Notes: generated by a model not told the origin, from the sequence alone. A stretch of DNA of 64,000 nucleotides from CAVQCX01 sp963711095 (GCA_963711095.1 CAVQCX010000008.1:124001-188000), one strand, 5' to 3'. Counted from the first letter of the stretch, positions 25,611 to 34,182 are shown. Made by a program: numbers and translations.

Positions 25611-26024
25611 TCAAGACCGGCCCCCCAGCACCGTACAGACCACGCGCCGATCCGCACGCGGGCCGTCGAATTCGCAGAAGAAGACGTTCTGCCAGCGAGA
25701 CAGCCCCAAGTGGCCTTCGATCAACGGGATGGTCTCCGAGGGACCGACCAGGCCCGCCTTGAGGTGGGCGTCACCGTTGCCGTCCTGGGCATCATGGCGC
25801 CAGACACCCCGCGGGATCAGCTTGCGCAACAGGTCGACGACATCGGTCTGCACGCTCTCGTCCCAGTTCTCCTGAATCATCACCGCCGCCGTGGCCCCCT
25901 GGGCGTAGACCGAGACCAGCCCATCGCTCACACCGCTGCGCTCGACCACCGCCCTGACTTGGGGGGTGATATCCAAGAGCTGCTCGCGCCGCCCCGTGCT
26001 CAGTTGAATGATCTCTCTGACCAA
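25611..26024 (-). CDS. YjbQ/UPF0047 family protein
   Basis: About 137 aa of the UPF0047 family. Conserved blocks are GLVSVYAQGATAAVMIQENW, GDAHLKAGLVGPSETIPL and LGLSRWQNVFFCEFDGPR, carrying the expected His and Glu residues. E. coli YjbQ is named a secondary thiamine-phosphate synthase from its promiscuous activity. The start is uncertain: TTG at 26024 after a G-rich stretch gives the family length, while the frame extends to an ATG at 26078. It sits between mazG and the TNR3-like Nudix gene. Confidence 0.82.
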   Translation of the reverse strand: MVREIIQLSTGRREQLLDITPQVRAVVERSGVSDGLVSVYAQGATAAVMIQENWDESVQTDVVDLLRKLIPRGVWRHDAQDGNGDAHLKAGLVGPSETIPLIEGHLGLSRWQNVFFCEFDGPRADRRVVCTVLGGRS

Positions 26025-26086
26025 CCCGCCCCCCAAGACCCGCCGGCCCGACCGATGCGGCGGCGACCGACATAGCACAGCACTCA

Positions 26087-26113
26087 GCGCTCAACGCTCA
26101 ACGCTCAACGCTC
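26087..26113. repeat. Short tandem repeat at the mazG stop
   Basis: Three to four copies of the heptamer CTCAACG (GAGCGTT on the other strand) overlap the mazG stop codon at 26105-26107. Copy-number change would alter the MazG C-terminus by only a few residues. Confidence 0.6.
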
Positions 26114-26935
26114 CCGGCGTTTGACCTGCTCCCAGATGTCGTCCATTTCCTCGAGGCTCGACGTCTCCGGACGCCTGCCCCGGGCGTGCAGCTCGGCCTC
26201 GATGGCGCAGAATCGGCGCTCGAATTTGTCATTGGCGCGCGCCAGTGCCGTCTCGGCGTCGACCCGCAGCAGTCGGGCGACGTTGACGCAGGCGAACAAC
26301 AGGTCGCCCACCTCCTCGGCCAGCCGGTGCTGATCGCGGCCACCGTCCTGCAGCTCGGCGCCGATCTCTTGGCGCTCCTCGTCCACCTTCGCCAGCGCAC
26401 CGCTGACGTCGGGCCAGTCGAAGCCCACCTTGGCCGCGCGCCGCTGCAGCTTCTCCGCGCGCATCAGCGCCGGGAGCGCACGCGCCACGCCGTCGAGCGC
26501 CCCGTGCGCGGCCCGCGACCGACGCTCCTCGGCCTTGTGCCGCTCCCAGGCCTCGCGCTGCTCCTCGGCACCGCCGATCCACGCATCGGCGAAGACGTGC
26601 GGGTGGCGGCGGATCATCTTGGCGCAGATGCCCTCCACGACCTCAGCGAAATCGAACCGCCCCGCCTCCCGAGCCATCTGGCAGTAGAACACCACCTGGA
26701 ACAAGAGATCACCGAGCTCGTCGCGCAGCTCGTCCAGGTCGCCCCGCTCGATGGCGTCGGCCACCTCGTAGGCCTCCTCGATGGTATAGGGCGCGATGGT
26801 CGCGAAGCTCTGCTCGCGATCCCAGGGGCAGCCGGCCTCCGGATCGCGCAGCCGTGCCATGATGTCGAGCAGTCGCTCCAAGATGACCTCCGCGCCGGTC
26901 GTCCGACCCTTGCCTGAGGCTCGGGCCTCGGACAT
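26105..26935 (-). CDS. mazG: Nucleoside triphosphate pyrophosphohydrolase MazG
   Basis: 276 aa with two MazG domains, like E. coli MazG, hydrolysing NTPs to NMPs and clearing aberrant nucleotides. The first domain has CPWDREQSFATIAPYTIEEA and EELGD-type metal ligands in LRDELGDLLFQVVFYCQMA. The second has AEEVGDLLFACVNVARLL. The start MSEARASG at 26935 avoids an unrelated upstream extension. A short tandem repeat overlaps the stop. Confidence 0.93.
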   Translation of the reverse strand: MSEARASGKGRTTGAEVILERLLDIMARLRDPEAGCPWDREQSFATIAPYTIEEAYEVADAIERGDLDELRDELGDLLFQVVFYCQMAREAGRFDFAEVVEGICAKMIRRHPHVFADAWIGGAEEQREAWERHKAEERRSRAAHGALDGVARALPALMRAEKLQRRAAKVGFDWPDVSGALAKVDEERQEIGAELQDGGRDQHRLAEEVGDLLFACVNVARLLRVDAETALARANDKFERRFCAIEAELHARGRRPETSSLEEMDDIWEQVKRRER

Positions 26936-27492
26936 GCGGTGGGTGGGACACCGGCGAGACACACAGCGCAGGGCAGGCTCTGTCACGGAAGCCATTCTAA
27001 CCGCAGCGGCAGCCAGCCATGAGCGGAAAATGGCAAGGCCCGCCTCCACAATCGGACAGCGGGCCTTCGCCCCGCGGGACCCTCGTTGCTGGGCGGCTTC
27101 ACCGGCCCGACAATCGAGATGGCCCGCGCTTGGCTACCAGCACAGCAAGACCACGACCGCGATAACGACCGTCAGCGCCCCGGATGGCCGGCGGCGCGCC
27201 CGCAGGCGTCCGGCCCGAGGCAGCAGCGGCACTCCAGCGGCGTCTCCCGCCCGGCAGGCTTTGACCGAGGTCAAGCCCTGCCGGCGCGCCGGTTGATAGC
27301 CTGCATCATCGCGCCGGCCCGGGATCTTCGAGCCTCGGCGCGACGCCCCTGCTCAACAACGGGGCGCTCGTGCGGTACGCTGCCAGGTGGTGCGACCCTG
27401 CCGCGCGAGGCAACCGAGCCGCCGCCGCGGAGTTGATTGTCCAGAGATCAGGCAGGCCCGAGCCCGACCGTTTCCCAACCGAGTCCCGACCC
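26936..27492. other. Gene-free region with a hairpin and an FNR-like box
   Basis: No gene recognised. A 9-bp stem AAGGCCCGC ... GCGGGCCTT (27035-27067) could end transcription or be a small repeat. The perfect palindrome TTGACCGAGGTCAA (27261-27274) is listed separately. Confidence 0.45.
27261..27274. promoter_or_regulatory. FNR/DNR-type site upstream of the CBS-HPP pair
   Basis: TTGAC-CGAG-GTCAA is a perfect palindrome of the form TTGAY-N4-RTCAA recognised by FNR/DNR/NNR regulators. It is 219 bp before the CBS gene start. The same half-sites occur before the Crp/Fnr gene in this window. Confidence 0.45.
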
Positions 27493-28125
27493 ATGAGCAA
27501 GCACAGCCCATCCAGCCCCGGCGCGCAGCCGTCCCCCGAGATCGAGGCGAGCACGCCGGAGCTCTCCGATGAGGACATCCTCGACGCCATGTCGCGGATT
27601 CCGGGCTACATCGACATCAGCACCGAGGATTTCCGGGAGGTCTTCCACCTGGCCCACGCCCATGCCCTGGGCCGGCTGTTCGGGCGGTTCAAAGCGGCGA
27701 CCTTGATGCGCACCGGAATCGAGCCGGTGCTGGAGACCACCCTGCTGGACCAGGCGGCGCGCTCCCTGGCCAGCCAGGGCCTCAAGGGGCTGCCGGTGGT
27801 CGACCCCGACGGGCGCGTGGTGGGCATGCTCACCGAGACCGACTATCTGCGCCGGCTGGGTGCGGACACCTTCCTGGATCTGCTGCTGCGCCTCATCGAG
27901 GACGCCGGGACGTTCAGCCACCGCTGCCATGAGACCCCGGTCCGGGTGGCGATGAGCGCCCCCGCGATGACGGTCCGGGAGGACGCCGGTCTGGTCGAGA
28001 TCGCCGAAGGCTTCCGGGCTCATCCCGGGCGCAGCATGCCGGTCGTCGACCACGCCGGACGGCTGCTCGGACTGATCATGCGCAAGGATTTCCTCGAGCA
28101 GTTCGGGGCGGAGTCCGCGCCATGA
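27493..28125 (+). CDS. CBS-domain pair protein
   Basis: 210 aa soluble protein with two CBS domains (LMRTGIEPVLETTLLDQAAR ... LPVVDPDGRVVGMLTETDYL, and VAMSAPAMTVREDAGLVEI ... MPVVDHAGRLLGLIMRKDFL), which usually bind adenine nucleotides and gate a partner. It overlaps the HPP membrane protein by 4 bp (ATGA). HPP and CBS domains are fused in other bacteria, so this is probably the regulatory half of a split transporter. Confidence 0.85.
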   Translation: MSKHSPSSPGAQPSPEIEASTPELSDEDILDAMSRIPGYIDISTEDFREVFHLAHAHALGRLFGRFKAATLMRTGIEPVLETTLLDQAARSLASQGLKGLPVVDPDGRVVGMLTETDYLRRLGADTFLDLLLRLIEDAGTFSHRCHETPVRVAMSAPAMTVREDAGLVEIAEGFRAHPGRSMPVVDHAGRLLGLIMRKDFLEQFGAESAP

Positions 28126-28670
28126 CCTGGCGCCAATATCTGCGCAAGATGCGCGGCACTACCCGCGGCAGCCCGCCGCGGGTGAGCAACGTCGAGATCC
28201 TCTGGTCCTGGATCGGCTCCTTCCTGGGCATAGGCGCTGTCGGGGCTATGCAGCAGCTGTGGTTCGACGGTACCGACCTGAGCCTGCTGATCGGCTCTTT
28301 CGGCGCCTCCGCGGTGCTCGTCTATGGCGCGGTGCGCAGCCCGCTCGCCCAGCCGCGCAACCTGGTGGGCGGTCATGTGATCTCCGCCTGCATCGGCGTT
28401 GCCGCCTTTCAGCTGCTGCACCAGCAGCCCTGGCTGGCGGACGCCACGGCGGTAGCCACCGCCATCGCCGTGATGCACGCGACCAAGACGCTGCACCCCC
28501 CGGGCGGCGCCACCGCGCTGATTGCGGTGATCGGCTCGGACAAGATCCATCACCTGGGATTTCTCTACGCGCTGGTGCCTGCCGGGCTCGGGGCCCTGAT
28601 CCTGCTGGCGGTCGCGCTGCTGGTGAACAACCTGGCCGGGACCCGACGCTACCCCGAGGTCTGGCTCTAG
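28122..28670 (+). CDS. HPP-family integral membrane protein
   Basis: 182 aa with about four to five membrane helices. The family signature HPPGGATALIAVIGS is present, with SFLGIGAVGAMQQLWF, LIGSFGASAVLVYGAVRSP and PRNLVGGHVISACIGVAAFQ. HPP proteins include plastid and cyanobacterial nitrite transporters, so nitrite transport is possible here and would fit the nap operon elsewhere in the window, but this is inference. Translationally coupled to the CBS gene. Confidence 0.85.
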   Translation: MTWRQYLRKMRGTTRGSPPRVSNVEILWSWIGSFLGIGAVGAMQQLWFDGTDLSLLIGSFGASAVLVYGAVRSPLAQPRNLVGGHVISACIGVAAFQLLHQQPWLADATAVATAIAVMHATKTLHPPGGATALIAVIGSDKIHHLGFLYALVPAGLGALILLAVALLVNNLAGTRRYPEVWL

Positions 28671-28741
28671 CTTGCTGTTTTGCTTTTTTTGGAGCTTATT
28701 CGGGGCGGCGTCACCTGAGCCGCTTGGGTCACCGGGACCTT

Positions 28742-28990
28742 TCCGTGACACGCTGTGAATACATCCCTGTACGCTCGACGGCCGCTTGCTGGCGCCAAGC
28801 TATCCTGCTTGGCTTGCAAGTCCAGGGTTTGCCATCCATGGCAAACCCGTTCGGCGGGAGCTATGTCCACTGGACATTCCTCGTTTCCGCCTCACCCCTG
28901 CGGCCGACGGTCACTCCAAGGCCCCGGCGACCCAAGCTCCAACGCTGGTGAAGCCCGCCTACAGGCCGGCTCCATAAGCTCTGAGACGTA
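28742..28990. repeat. Intergenic palindromic repeats between HPP and sirB2 genes
   Basis: The 380-bp gap contains no gene. GGGTTTGCCAT-cc-ATGGCAAACCC (28825-28848) is a perfect 11-bp hairpin. The segment 28900-28932 recurs at 56240-56272 with 2 differences in 33 bp. The block beginning GTGAATACATCCCTGTA (28754) looks like a dispersed gammaproteobacterial intergenic repeat. Confidence 0.6.
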
Positions 28991-29051
28991 CGAAGCAGCA
29001 CACGAGCGAAACCTGGGCGAGACACATCGAGAGATCGGGGAGCGGGTTGAA

Positions 29052-29432
29052 ATGCTCTATCAGGCGCTGAAGGGCCTGCACCTGACCTGCGTCACGCTCA
29101 CCCTGGGCGGCATGCTGCTGCGCGGCGGGTGGATGCTGGGGGGCTCGCCGCTGCTCGGGCATCGCCTGACCCGGATCCTCCCGCACGTCATCGACACCCT
29201 GCTGCTGCTCAGCGGTGCCGCCCTGGCGGTGCTAACCGCCCAGTACCCGCTGGTCCAGCCCTGGCTGACAGCCAAGCTGCTGGCCCTGCTGGTCTATATC
29301 CTGCTCGGTACCATCGCCCTCAAGCGCGGCCGCACCCAGGCGGTCCGCAGTCTCGCCCTGGCGCTCGCACTGGTCTGCTTTGCCTACATCCTGGCCGTGG
29401 CCCTCAGCCGCAGCCCCTGGCCTTTCGGCTGA
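29052..29432 (+). CDS. SirB2-family membrane protein
   Basis: 126 aa with four membrane helices (LKGLHLTCVTLTLGGMLLRG, VIDTLLLLSGAALAVLTAQY, PWLTAKLLALLVYILLGTIAL, SLALALALVCFAYILAVALS). This matches the SirB/SirB2 family in length and layout. The function is unknown beyond the historic link to invasion-gene expression. The start ATG 29052 gives the family length; the open frame upstream runs through repeats. Confidence 0.85.
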   Translation: MLYQALKGLHLTCVTLTLGGMLLRGGWMLGGSPLLGHRLTRILPHVIDTLLLLSGAALAVLTAQYPLVQPWLTAKLLALLVYILLGTIALKRGRTQAVRSLALALALVCFAYILAVALSRSPWPFG

Positions 29433-29457
29433 TCCGGGGGCGCCTCCGCACCGAAAG

Positions 29458-29471
29458 TTGATGCAGGTCAA
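29458..29471 (+). promoter_or_regulatory. FNR-type box upstream of nrdD
   Basis: TTGAT-GCAG-GTCAA matches TTGAT-N4-ATCAA at 9 of 10 positions. It is centred about 100 bp before the nrdD start. A -10-like TAGGCT or TATCCT lies 25-35 bp downstream, so class II activation around -41.5 is possible. This suits a strictly anaerobic enzyme. Confidence 0.6.
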
Positions 29472-29563
29472 GTTGCCTGCGCCCACCAAGATGTAGGCTT
29501 ATCCTCCATAACAAGTACAAGATGTTGTGCTCTCTCGCTGCTCGAAACCCAGGAGGCCCCGCC

Positions 29564-31597
29564 ATGAGCCAGGTCGCTCGCATCACCCACACCCCGACGC
29601 TGGTGCGCAAACGCGACGGCAGCCAGGCCGCCTTCGACGCCGAACGGATCCGCTCCGCCATCGAGCGCGCCGGGCGGGCCACCGGGGAATTCGACGACAG
29701 CGAGGCGGCGCTGCTCTGCGCCCAGGTGATCAAGGTGCTCAGCCACGGCCATTTCGCCGGGGGTGTGCCCGACCTGGAGCGCATCCAGGATATCGTCGAG
29801 CAGACCCTGATCAGCGCCAATCACTTCGGCACCGCGCGCGCCTACATCGTCTATCGCGAGCAGCACAGGCGCCTGCGCGAGGACCGCCGGACCCTGCTGG
29901 ACGTGGGCGCCTCGGTGGAGGAATACCTGGAGCGCTCCGACTGGCGGGTCGCCGCCAACGCCAACCAGGGCTATTCGCTGGGGGGGCTGATCCTCAACAC
30001 CTCGGGCAAGATGATTGCCAACTACTGGCTCAGCCACGTCTACCCCCCGGAGATCGGCGAGGCGCACCGCCAGGGCGACATCCACATGCACGACCTGGAC
30101 ATGCTCGCCGGCTACTGCGCCGGCTGGTCCCTGCGCACCCTGCTCCATGAGGGGCTCAACGGCGTCCCCGGCAAGGTCGAGGCCGGCCCGCCCCGGCACA
30201 TGTCCTCGGCGGTGGGCCAGATCGTGAACTTTCTCGGCACCCTGCAGAACGAGTGGGCCGGGGCGCAGGCGTTCAGCTCCTTCGATACCTACATGGCGCC
30301 CTTCGTGCGCAAGGATGCCCTTGCCTACGCCGAGGTCCGCCAGTACATCCAGGAGCTGATCTACAACCTCAACGTGCCCTCGCGCTGGGGGACCCAAACG
30401 CCGTTTACTAATCTCACTTTCGACTGGGTCTGCCCCGAAGACCTGCGCGAGCAGATCCCGGTGATCGGCGGCGAGGAGCAGCCCTTCACCTACGGCGAGC
30501 TGCAGGCCGAGATGGATCTCATCAACCGCGCCTATATCGAGGTGATGACCGCGGGCGACGCCAAAAGCCGGGTGTTCACCTTCCCCATCCCCACCTACAA
30601 CATCACCCCGGATTTTCCCTGGGATTCGGAGAACGCCGAGCGGCTGTTTGCGATGACCGCGAAATACGGGCTGCCCTACTTCCAGAATTTCCTCAGCTCG
30701 GATCTCAAGCCGAACATGATCCGCTCCATGTGCTGCCGACTGCAGCTCGACCTGCGCGAGCTGCTCAAGCGCGGCAACGGTCTGTTCGGCTCCGCCGAGC
30801 AGACCGGCTCGCTCGGCGTGGTCACCATCAACTGCGCGCGACTCGGCTACCTGCACAAGGGCGACGAGCCCGCGCTGTCCCGGCGCCTGGACGAGCTGAT
30901 CGAGATCGCCCGCAACAGCCTGGAGATCAAGCGCAAGGTCATCCAGCGGCACATCGATGGGGGCCTTTTCCCTTACACCCGGCGCTACCTGGGCACGCTG
31001 CGCAATCACTTCTCGACCCTCGGCGTGAACGGCATCAACGAGATGATCCGCAATTTCACCGACGACGCCGCGGACATCACGACCGAGCAGGGCCACGCCT
31101 TCGCCTGCCGCCTGCTCGATCACCTGCGCCGGCGCATGCTCGAGGCTCAGGAGCAGACCGGACACATGTACAATCTGGAGGCCACCCCGGCCGAAGGCAC
31201 CACCTACCGTTTCGCCCGCGAGGACCTCAAGCGCTTTCCCGGCATCCTCCACGCCGGCAGCCCCGAGCGCCCCTATTACACCAACAGCTCGCAGCTGCCC
31301 GTGGGCTACACCGATGATCCCTTCCTGGCGCTGGAGATGCAGGACGAGCTGCAGCGCAAATACACCGGCGGCACCGTGCTGCACCTGTATATGAGCGAGC
31401 GCATCTCCAGCCCGGACGCCTGCAAGCGCCTGATCAGGCGCGCCCTGGAACGTTTCCGCCTGCCTTACATCACGATTTCGCCGACCTTTTCCATCTGCCC
31501 GCTGCACGGCTATCTGGCCGGCGAGCACGAGTTCTGTCCCAAGTGCGACCAGGAGCTGATCGCAAAACGCAGCGCCCAGCCCTGTGCCTGCAACTGA
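29564..31597 (+). CDS. nrdD: Anaerobic ribonucleoside-triphosphate reductase NrdD, catalytic chain without glycyl radical loop
   Basis: 677 aa class III ribonucleotide reductase. It has an N-terminal ATP-cone (LVRKRDGSQAAFDAERIRSA, about 10-100), the catalytic barrel (ANYWLSHVYPPEI, DIHMHDLDMLAGYCAGWSL, NLNVPSRWGTQTPFTNLTFD), and the C-terminal zinc-binding cysteines CPLHGYLAGEHEFCPKCDQE. The family normally ends with a glycyl radical loop (RVxGYxxPVxxWNxGK); here the chain stops before it at PCACN. The loop is encoded by the next small gene in another frame with its own ribosome site. AGGAGG lies 7 bases before the ATG. An FNR-type box precedes the gene. Confidence 0.93.
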   Translation: MSQVARITHTPTLVRKRDGSQAAFDAERIRSAIERAGRATGEFDDSEAALLCAQVIKVLSHGHFAGGVPDLERIQDIVEQTLISANHFGTARAYIVYREQHRRLREDRRTLLDVGASVEEYLERSDWRVAANANQGYSLGGLILNTSGKMIANYWLSHVYPPEIGEAHRQGDIHMHDLDMLAGYCAGWSLRTLLHEGLNGVPGKVEAGPPRHMSSAVGQIVNFLGTLQNEWAGAQAFSSFDTYMAPFVRKDALAYAEVRQYIQELIYNLNVPSRWGTQTPFTNLTFDWVCPEDLREQIPVIGGEEQPFTYGELQAEMDLINRAYIEVMTAGDAKSRVFTFPIPTYNITPDFPWDSENAERLFAMTAKYGLPYFQNFLSSDLKPNMIRSMCCRLQLDLRELLKRGNGLFGSAEQTGSLGVVTINCARLGYLHKGDEPALSRRLDELIEIARNSLEIKRKVIQRHIDGGLFPYTRRYLGTLRNHFSTLGVNGINEMIRNFTDDAADITTEQGHAFACRLLDHLRRRMLEAQEQTGHMYNLEATPAEGTTYRFAREDLKRFPGILHAGSPERPYYTNSSQLPVGYTDDPFLALEMQDELQRKYTGGTVLHLYMSERISSPDACKRLIRRALERFRLPYITISPTFSICPLHGYLAGEHEFCPKCDQELIAKRSAQPCACN

Positions 31598-31629
31598 CTC
31601 ATGCCATACTCCGCAGCAAGAGGAAGCAA

Positions 31630-31809
31630 ATGATGCACGACGCATTTCCGCTGAAGGACGAAGAGCGCACCCGATGCGAGATCTGGACCCGCGTGATGGG
31701 CTACCATCGGCCCGTTTCGGCCTGGAATCCGGGCAAGCAATCCGAGCACGCGGAGCGCTGCTACTTCGAGGAGCGCAAGACCGGACGGTCACAGAAAGCC
31801 GTCGGTTAG
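31630..31809 (+). CDS. Separate glycyl radical domain of anaerobic ribonucleotide reductase
   Basis: 59 aa, starting MMHDAFPLKDEERTRCEIWT and containing RVMGYHRPVSAWNPGKQSEH, the NrdD glycyl radical loop with the radical residue at Gly24. GAGGAAG precedes the first ATG by 4-5 bases and the start is 33 bp after the nrdD stop, in a different frame. This is therefore an independently translated gene, not a simple read-through. It should assemble with NrdD and be activated by NrdG. The alternative is an ancestral NrdD split by a lesion, but the good ribosome site, the short N-terminal helix and intact motifs argue for function. Confidence 0.85.
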   Translation: MMHDAFPLKDEERTRCEIWTRVMGYHRPVSAWNPGKQSEHAERCYFEERKTGRSQKAVG

Positions 31810-31990
31810 CGCAACGGCTCGAGCCAGGGATCCGGCGATCGAGTAGGTCAGGCTGGCGCGCAGCGCCCACCGGACTCGGGGATGGGAGACCGAGAACGCC
31901 CGGCCCTCCATCGTCGAATCCCAGGCCACTCTGCGACAGCGGCCCGCTCACTTTCGAGGCTCATCGACGGCGGGAGCAAGGACCTTTTTC

Positions 31991-32668
31991 ATGCGCATCG
32001 GCGGCCTGACGCCACTGACCACCATCGACTACCCCGGCGAGCTCGCCGCCGTCGTCTTTTGCCAGGGCTGCCCCTGGCGCTGCCCGTACTGTCACAATCC
32101 CCATCTGCAGCCCAGCAGCGGATCGTCCGCAATCGCCTGGCCGCAGGTGTTGGGCTTCCTCGAGCGGCGCCGAGGGCTGCTGGACGCCGTGGTGTTCAGC
32201 GGTGGCGAGCCGACCCTGCATAAGGACCTCGGCGCCGCTCTCGCGTCGGTGCGCACCCTCGGGCTCAAGACCGGGCTGCACACCGCCGGCTGCTACCCCG
32301 AGCAGCTGGCGGCGCTGCTGCCGCAGCTCGACTGGGTGGGGCTCGACATCAAGGCCCTGCCCGGGGACTATGCCGCCCTGACCGGGGCCTCCGGCAGCGG
32401 CGAGACGGCCTGGCGCAGCCTGGACCTGGCGATCGAGAGCGGCACCGCGCTGGAGGTGCGCACCACCTGGATGCCCAGCGTGTCCGATGACACAATCATG
32501 GAGATCGCCCGGTGTCTCGCCGGCCGCGGTGTCCGCCGCTTCGTCCTGCAGCGTTGCCGTCCGCCCCTTGGCCGAGAAGCCAGCGGGGTCTGCACCCCCC
32601 CGCCAGTCCCCTCCGCGCAAATGTACCGCTCGCTGAGCCAGTGCTTCGAGCAGTTCGAGGTGCGCTGA
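31991..32668 (+). CDS. nrdG: Anaerobic ribonucleotide reductase activase NrdG, copy 1
   Basis: 225 aa radical SAM activase that installs the glycyl radical. The cluster motif is CPWRCPYC in FCQGCPWRCPYCHNPHLQ, followed by VVFSGGEPTLH. It belongs to the NrdG-like/pyruvate-formate-lyase-activase-like group often found beside long NrdD proteins. It is 181 bp after the glycyl radical gene. A paralogue at 36981-37658 is closely similar throughout. Confidence 0.9.
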   Translation: MRIGGLTPLTTIDYPGELAAVVFCQGCPWRCPYCHNPHLQPSSGSSAIAWPQVLGFLERRRGLLDAVVFSGGEPTLHKDLGAALASVRTLGLKTGLHTAGCYPEQLAALLPQLDWVGLDIKALPGDYAALTGASGSGETAWRSLDLAIESGTALEVRTTWMPSVSDDTIMEIARCLAGRGVRRFVLQRCRPPLGREASGVCTPPPVPSAQMYRSLSQCFEQFEVR

Positions 32669-32674
32669 AGGTCC

Positions 32675-32730
32675 AAGAACACAAGAACACAAGAACACAA
32701 GAACACAAGAACACAAGAACACAAGAACAC
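32675..32730. repeat. Seven tandem copies of the octamer AAGAACAC
   Basis: Seven perfect copies run from 32675 to 32730, starting 6 bp after the nrdG stop. An 8-bp unit changes reading frame with each gain or loss, but no functional gene crosses it: the minus-strand frame over it is an extension of a pseudogene. Confidence 0.95.
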
Positions 32731-32794
32731 TTGTAGGCGACAGAGCACGATTCCTTGCAAATTGGTGGCCGAGAAATCGTGGTCTGTCCCCGAG

Positions 32795-34168
32795 TTATTT
32801 GGCACGCACGCCAACGATCAGGAAGCGCGCACCCTGATTGTCCGATGGGTTGAGCCAGAGCATTCGTTCGAGCACGCGTTCTGCTTCCTCGAACCGACCG
32901 AGCCGCCGCAGGCACAGGGCCGAGGCCGTGCATGCAGCGCAGGAATGGCCGGTTGTCGATGTGCCCCCAAGGTAAGACGCCATCGAAGTCCGGCCCGAGG
33001 CTAAGCTCGCCGATGCGCAGGCCAACCTGGTAGTGGCGTATCGCTTCTTTGGGCCCGCTGTCAAAGACAAGATTGCCGAGATGGGCGTGGGCATCGAGGC
33101 AGCGCAGATCCGTCCGGCACAGCTCCATCAGCATCTGCCTGGCGGCTTCAGGGTCGCCGGCATCCTTCAGGTCGTTGGATTCGCAGATCGGATCGGAGTC
33201 GCAATCGCGCGGATCCCGGCCCGGCACGACCTGCTCCATCTCGAAACACGGCCTCGGACCACGAGCGATGATGGACTTGGCCCATTCCCCGATCGGCCCT
33301 TTGCCCTCGCCCCAGAAGTGCTCATCGGGTGTCCAGAGTCCGCGCTCCTCAAGCTTCAGCGGAGTCAGTCCCAGGGCGGCTACGTCGAGACGCGACGATT
33401 CGATGTCTCCGGAGAGGTAGGGCTGTCCTGCGTAGGTCCACTGCTTGCCCGGATTCACCACCGCGATCTCGCCCGGCATCATATCCGACAGCCCGCTCGC
33501 GCGCAGCGCGCAGTGTGATGACCTGGTCGCTGCCCAGGGGACGGCAGCGGGCGGTCCGCTCTTTCACGGACAGAACGACCAGCTCGATCGGGCCACTGAG
33601 ACCGAGGTCTGCGGCAGGGACCTTGTTCTGGTGGTTTCGCCGAGGGGGAGGGGCCGGTTGCGCGGGCCAGGGATCGAGCCCGGACCACTTGCGGTAGGCC
33701 GCGATGAGATGACCACCTCTCGATGGCTCCGCGAGCACGACCTCGAGCACGGAGACCCAATGCTCCGAGCCGTGTTCTCGTTGGCATCGGGCCACCAGCC
33801 CGCGCCGCCGGTTGCCGTCCTAGGAGTCTGTCGCACTTGGGACTGTTCTACTGCGGAAAAGCGGATATCGGCTGGATTTCCCGATCGATCTCGTCAAATA
33901 GCTACGGCTATTCTCCTTAATCGATCGAAAAATTCCGCTCGATCCCGCTTTCCCTCGCTACGAACGCCCAAGTCCGACAGGCTCCTAGTCGAGCTCGACC
34001 ACCGAGACCGGCTCACCGATGACGAAGGCGTCGCGGGGCAGCTCAATGCCGTGCTCAGGCGCCGAGTGGAAAGCCCAGAGCTTCTCGTCTTCTCCGTAAG
34101 CATTCGCTGATGATCTCTTCGATCCGTCTGTCCAGGTCTTCGTCTGTCATGCGCACGTCTTTCTTCAT
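32795..34168 (-). pseudogene. TPR-type conserved protein gene, frameshifted and split by a MITE
   Basis: Remnant of a gene of about 400 codons, readable in pieces. It starts at ATG 34168 (MKKDVRMTDEDLDRRIEEII), continues GEDEKLWAFHSAPEHGIELP and VIGEPVSVVELD, then is broken by the MITE at 33820-33988. It resumes DGNRRRGLVARCQREHGSEH and LSGPIELVVLSVKERTARCR, then shifts frame near 33485 to MMPGEIAVVNPGKQWTYAGQ ... EAIRHYQVGLRIGELSLG, and again near 32930 to LRRLGRFEEAERVLERMLWL ... VRAK. The pieces are collinear with a conserved protein of unknown function with a TPR-like C-terminus. It is the second gene of an operon with the 447-aa gene upstream. Confidence 0.8.
33820..33988. mobile_element. 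MITE of about 165 bp with 22-bp inverted ends, inserted in a TPR gene
   Basis: The ends are 33820-33841 and 33967-33988; as inverted repeats they match at 20 of 22 bases and read CTAGGAG(T/C)CTGTCG(C/G)ACTTGGG. A TA dinucleotide at each end suggests an IS630/Tc1-like TA target. Removing the insert with one TA copy rejoins VVELD to DGNRRRGL in one frame with a single codon between them. Non-coding. Confidence 0.75.
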
Positions 34169-34182
34169 CACCGGCCACTCCT

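Noticed and set aside
29468..31951. 827-codon minus-strand frame
   Set aside because: Antisense shadow of nrdD, no family features.
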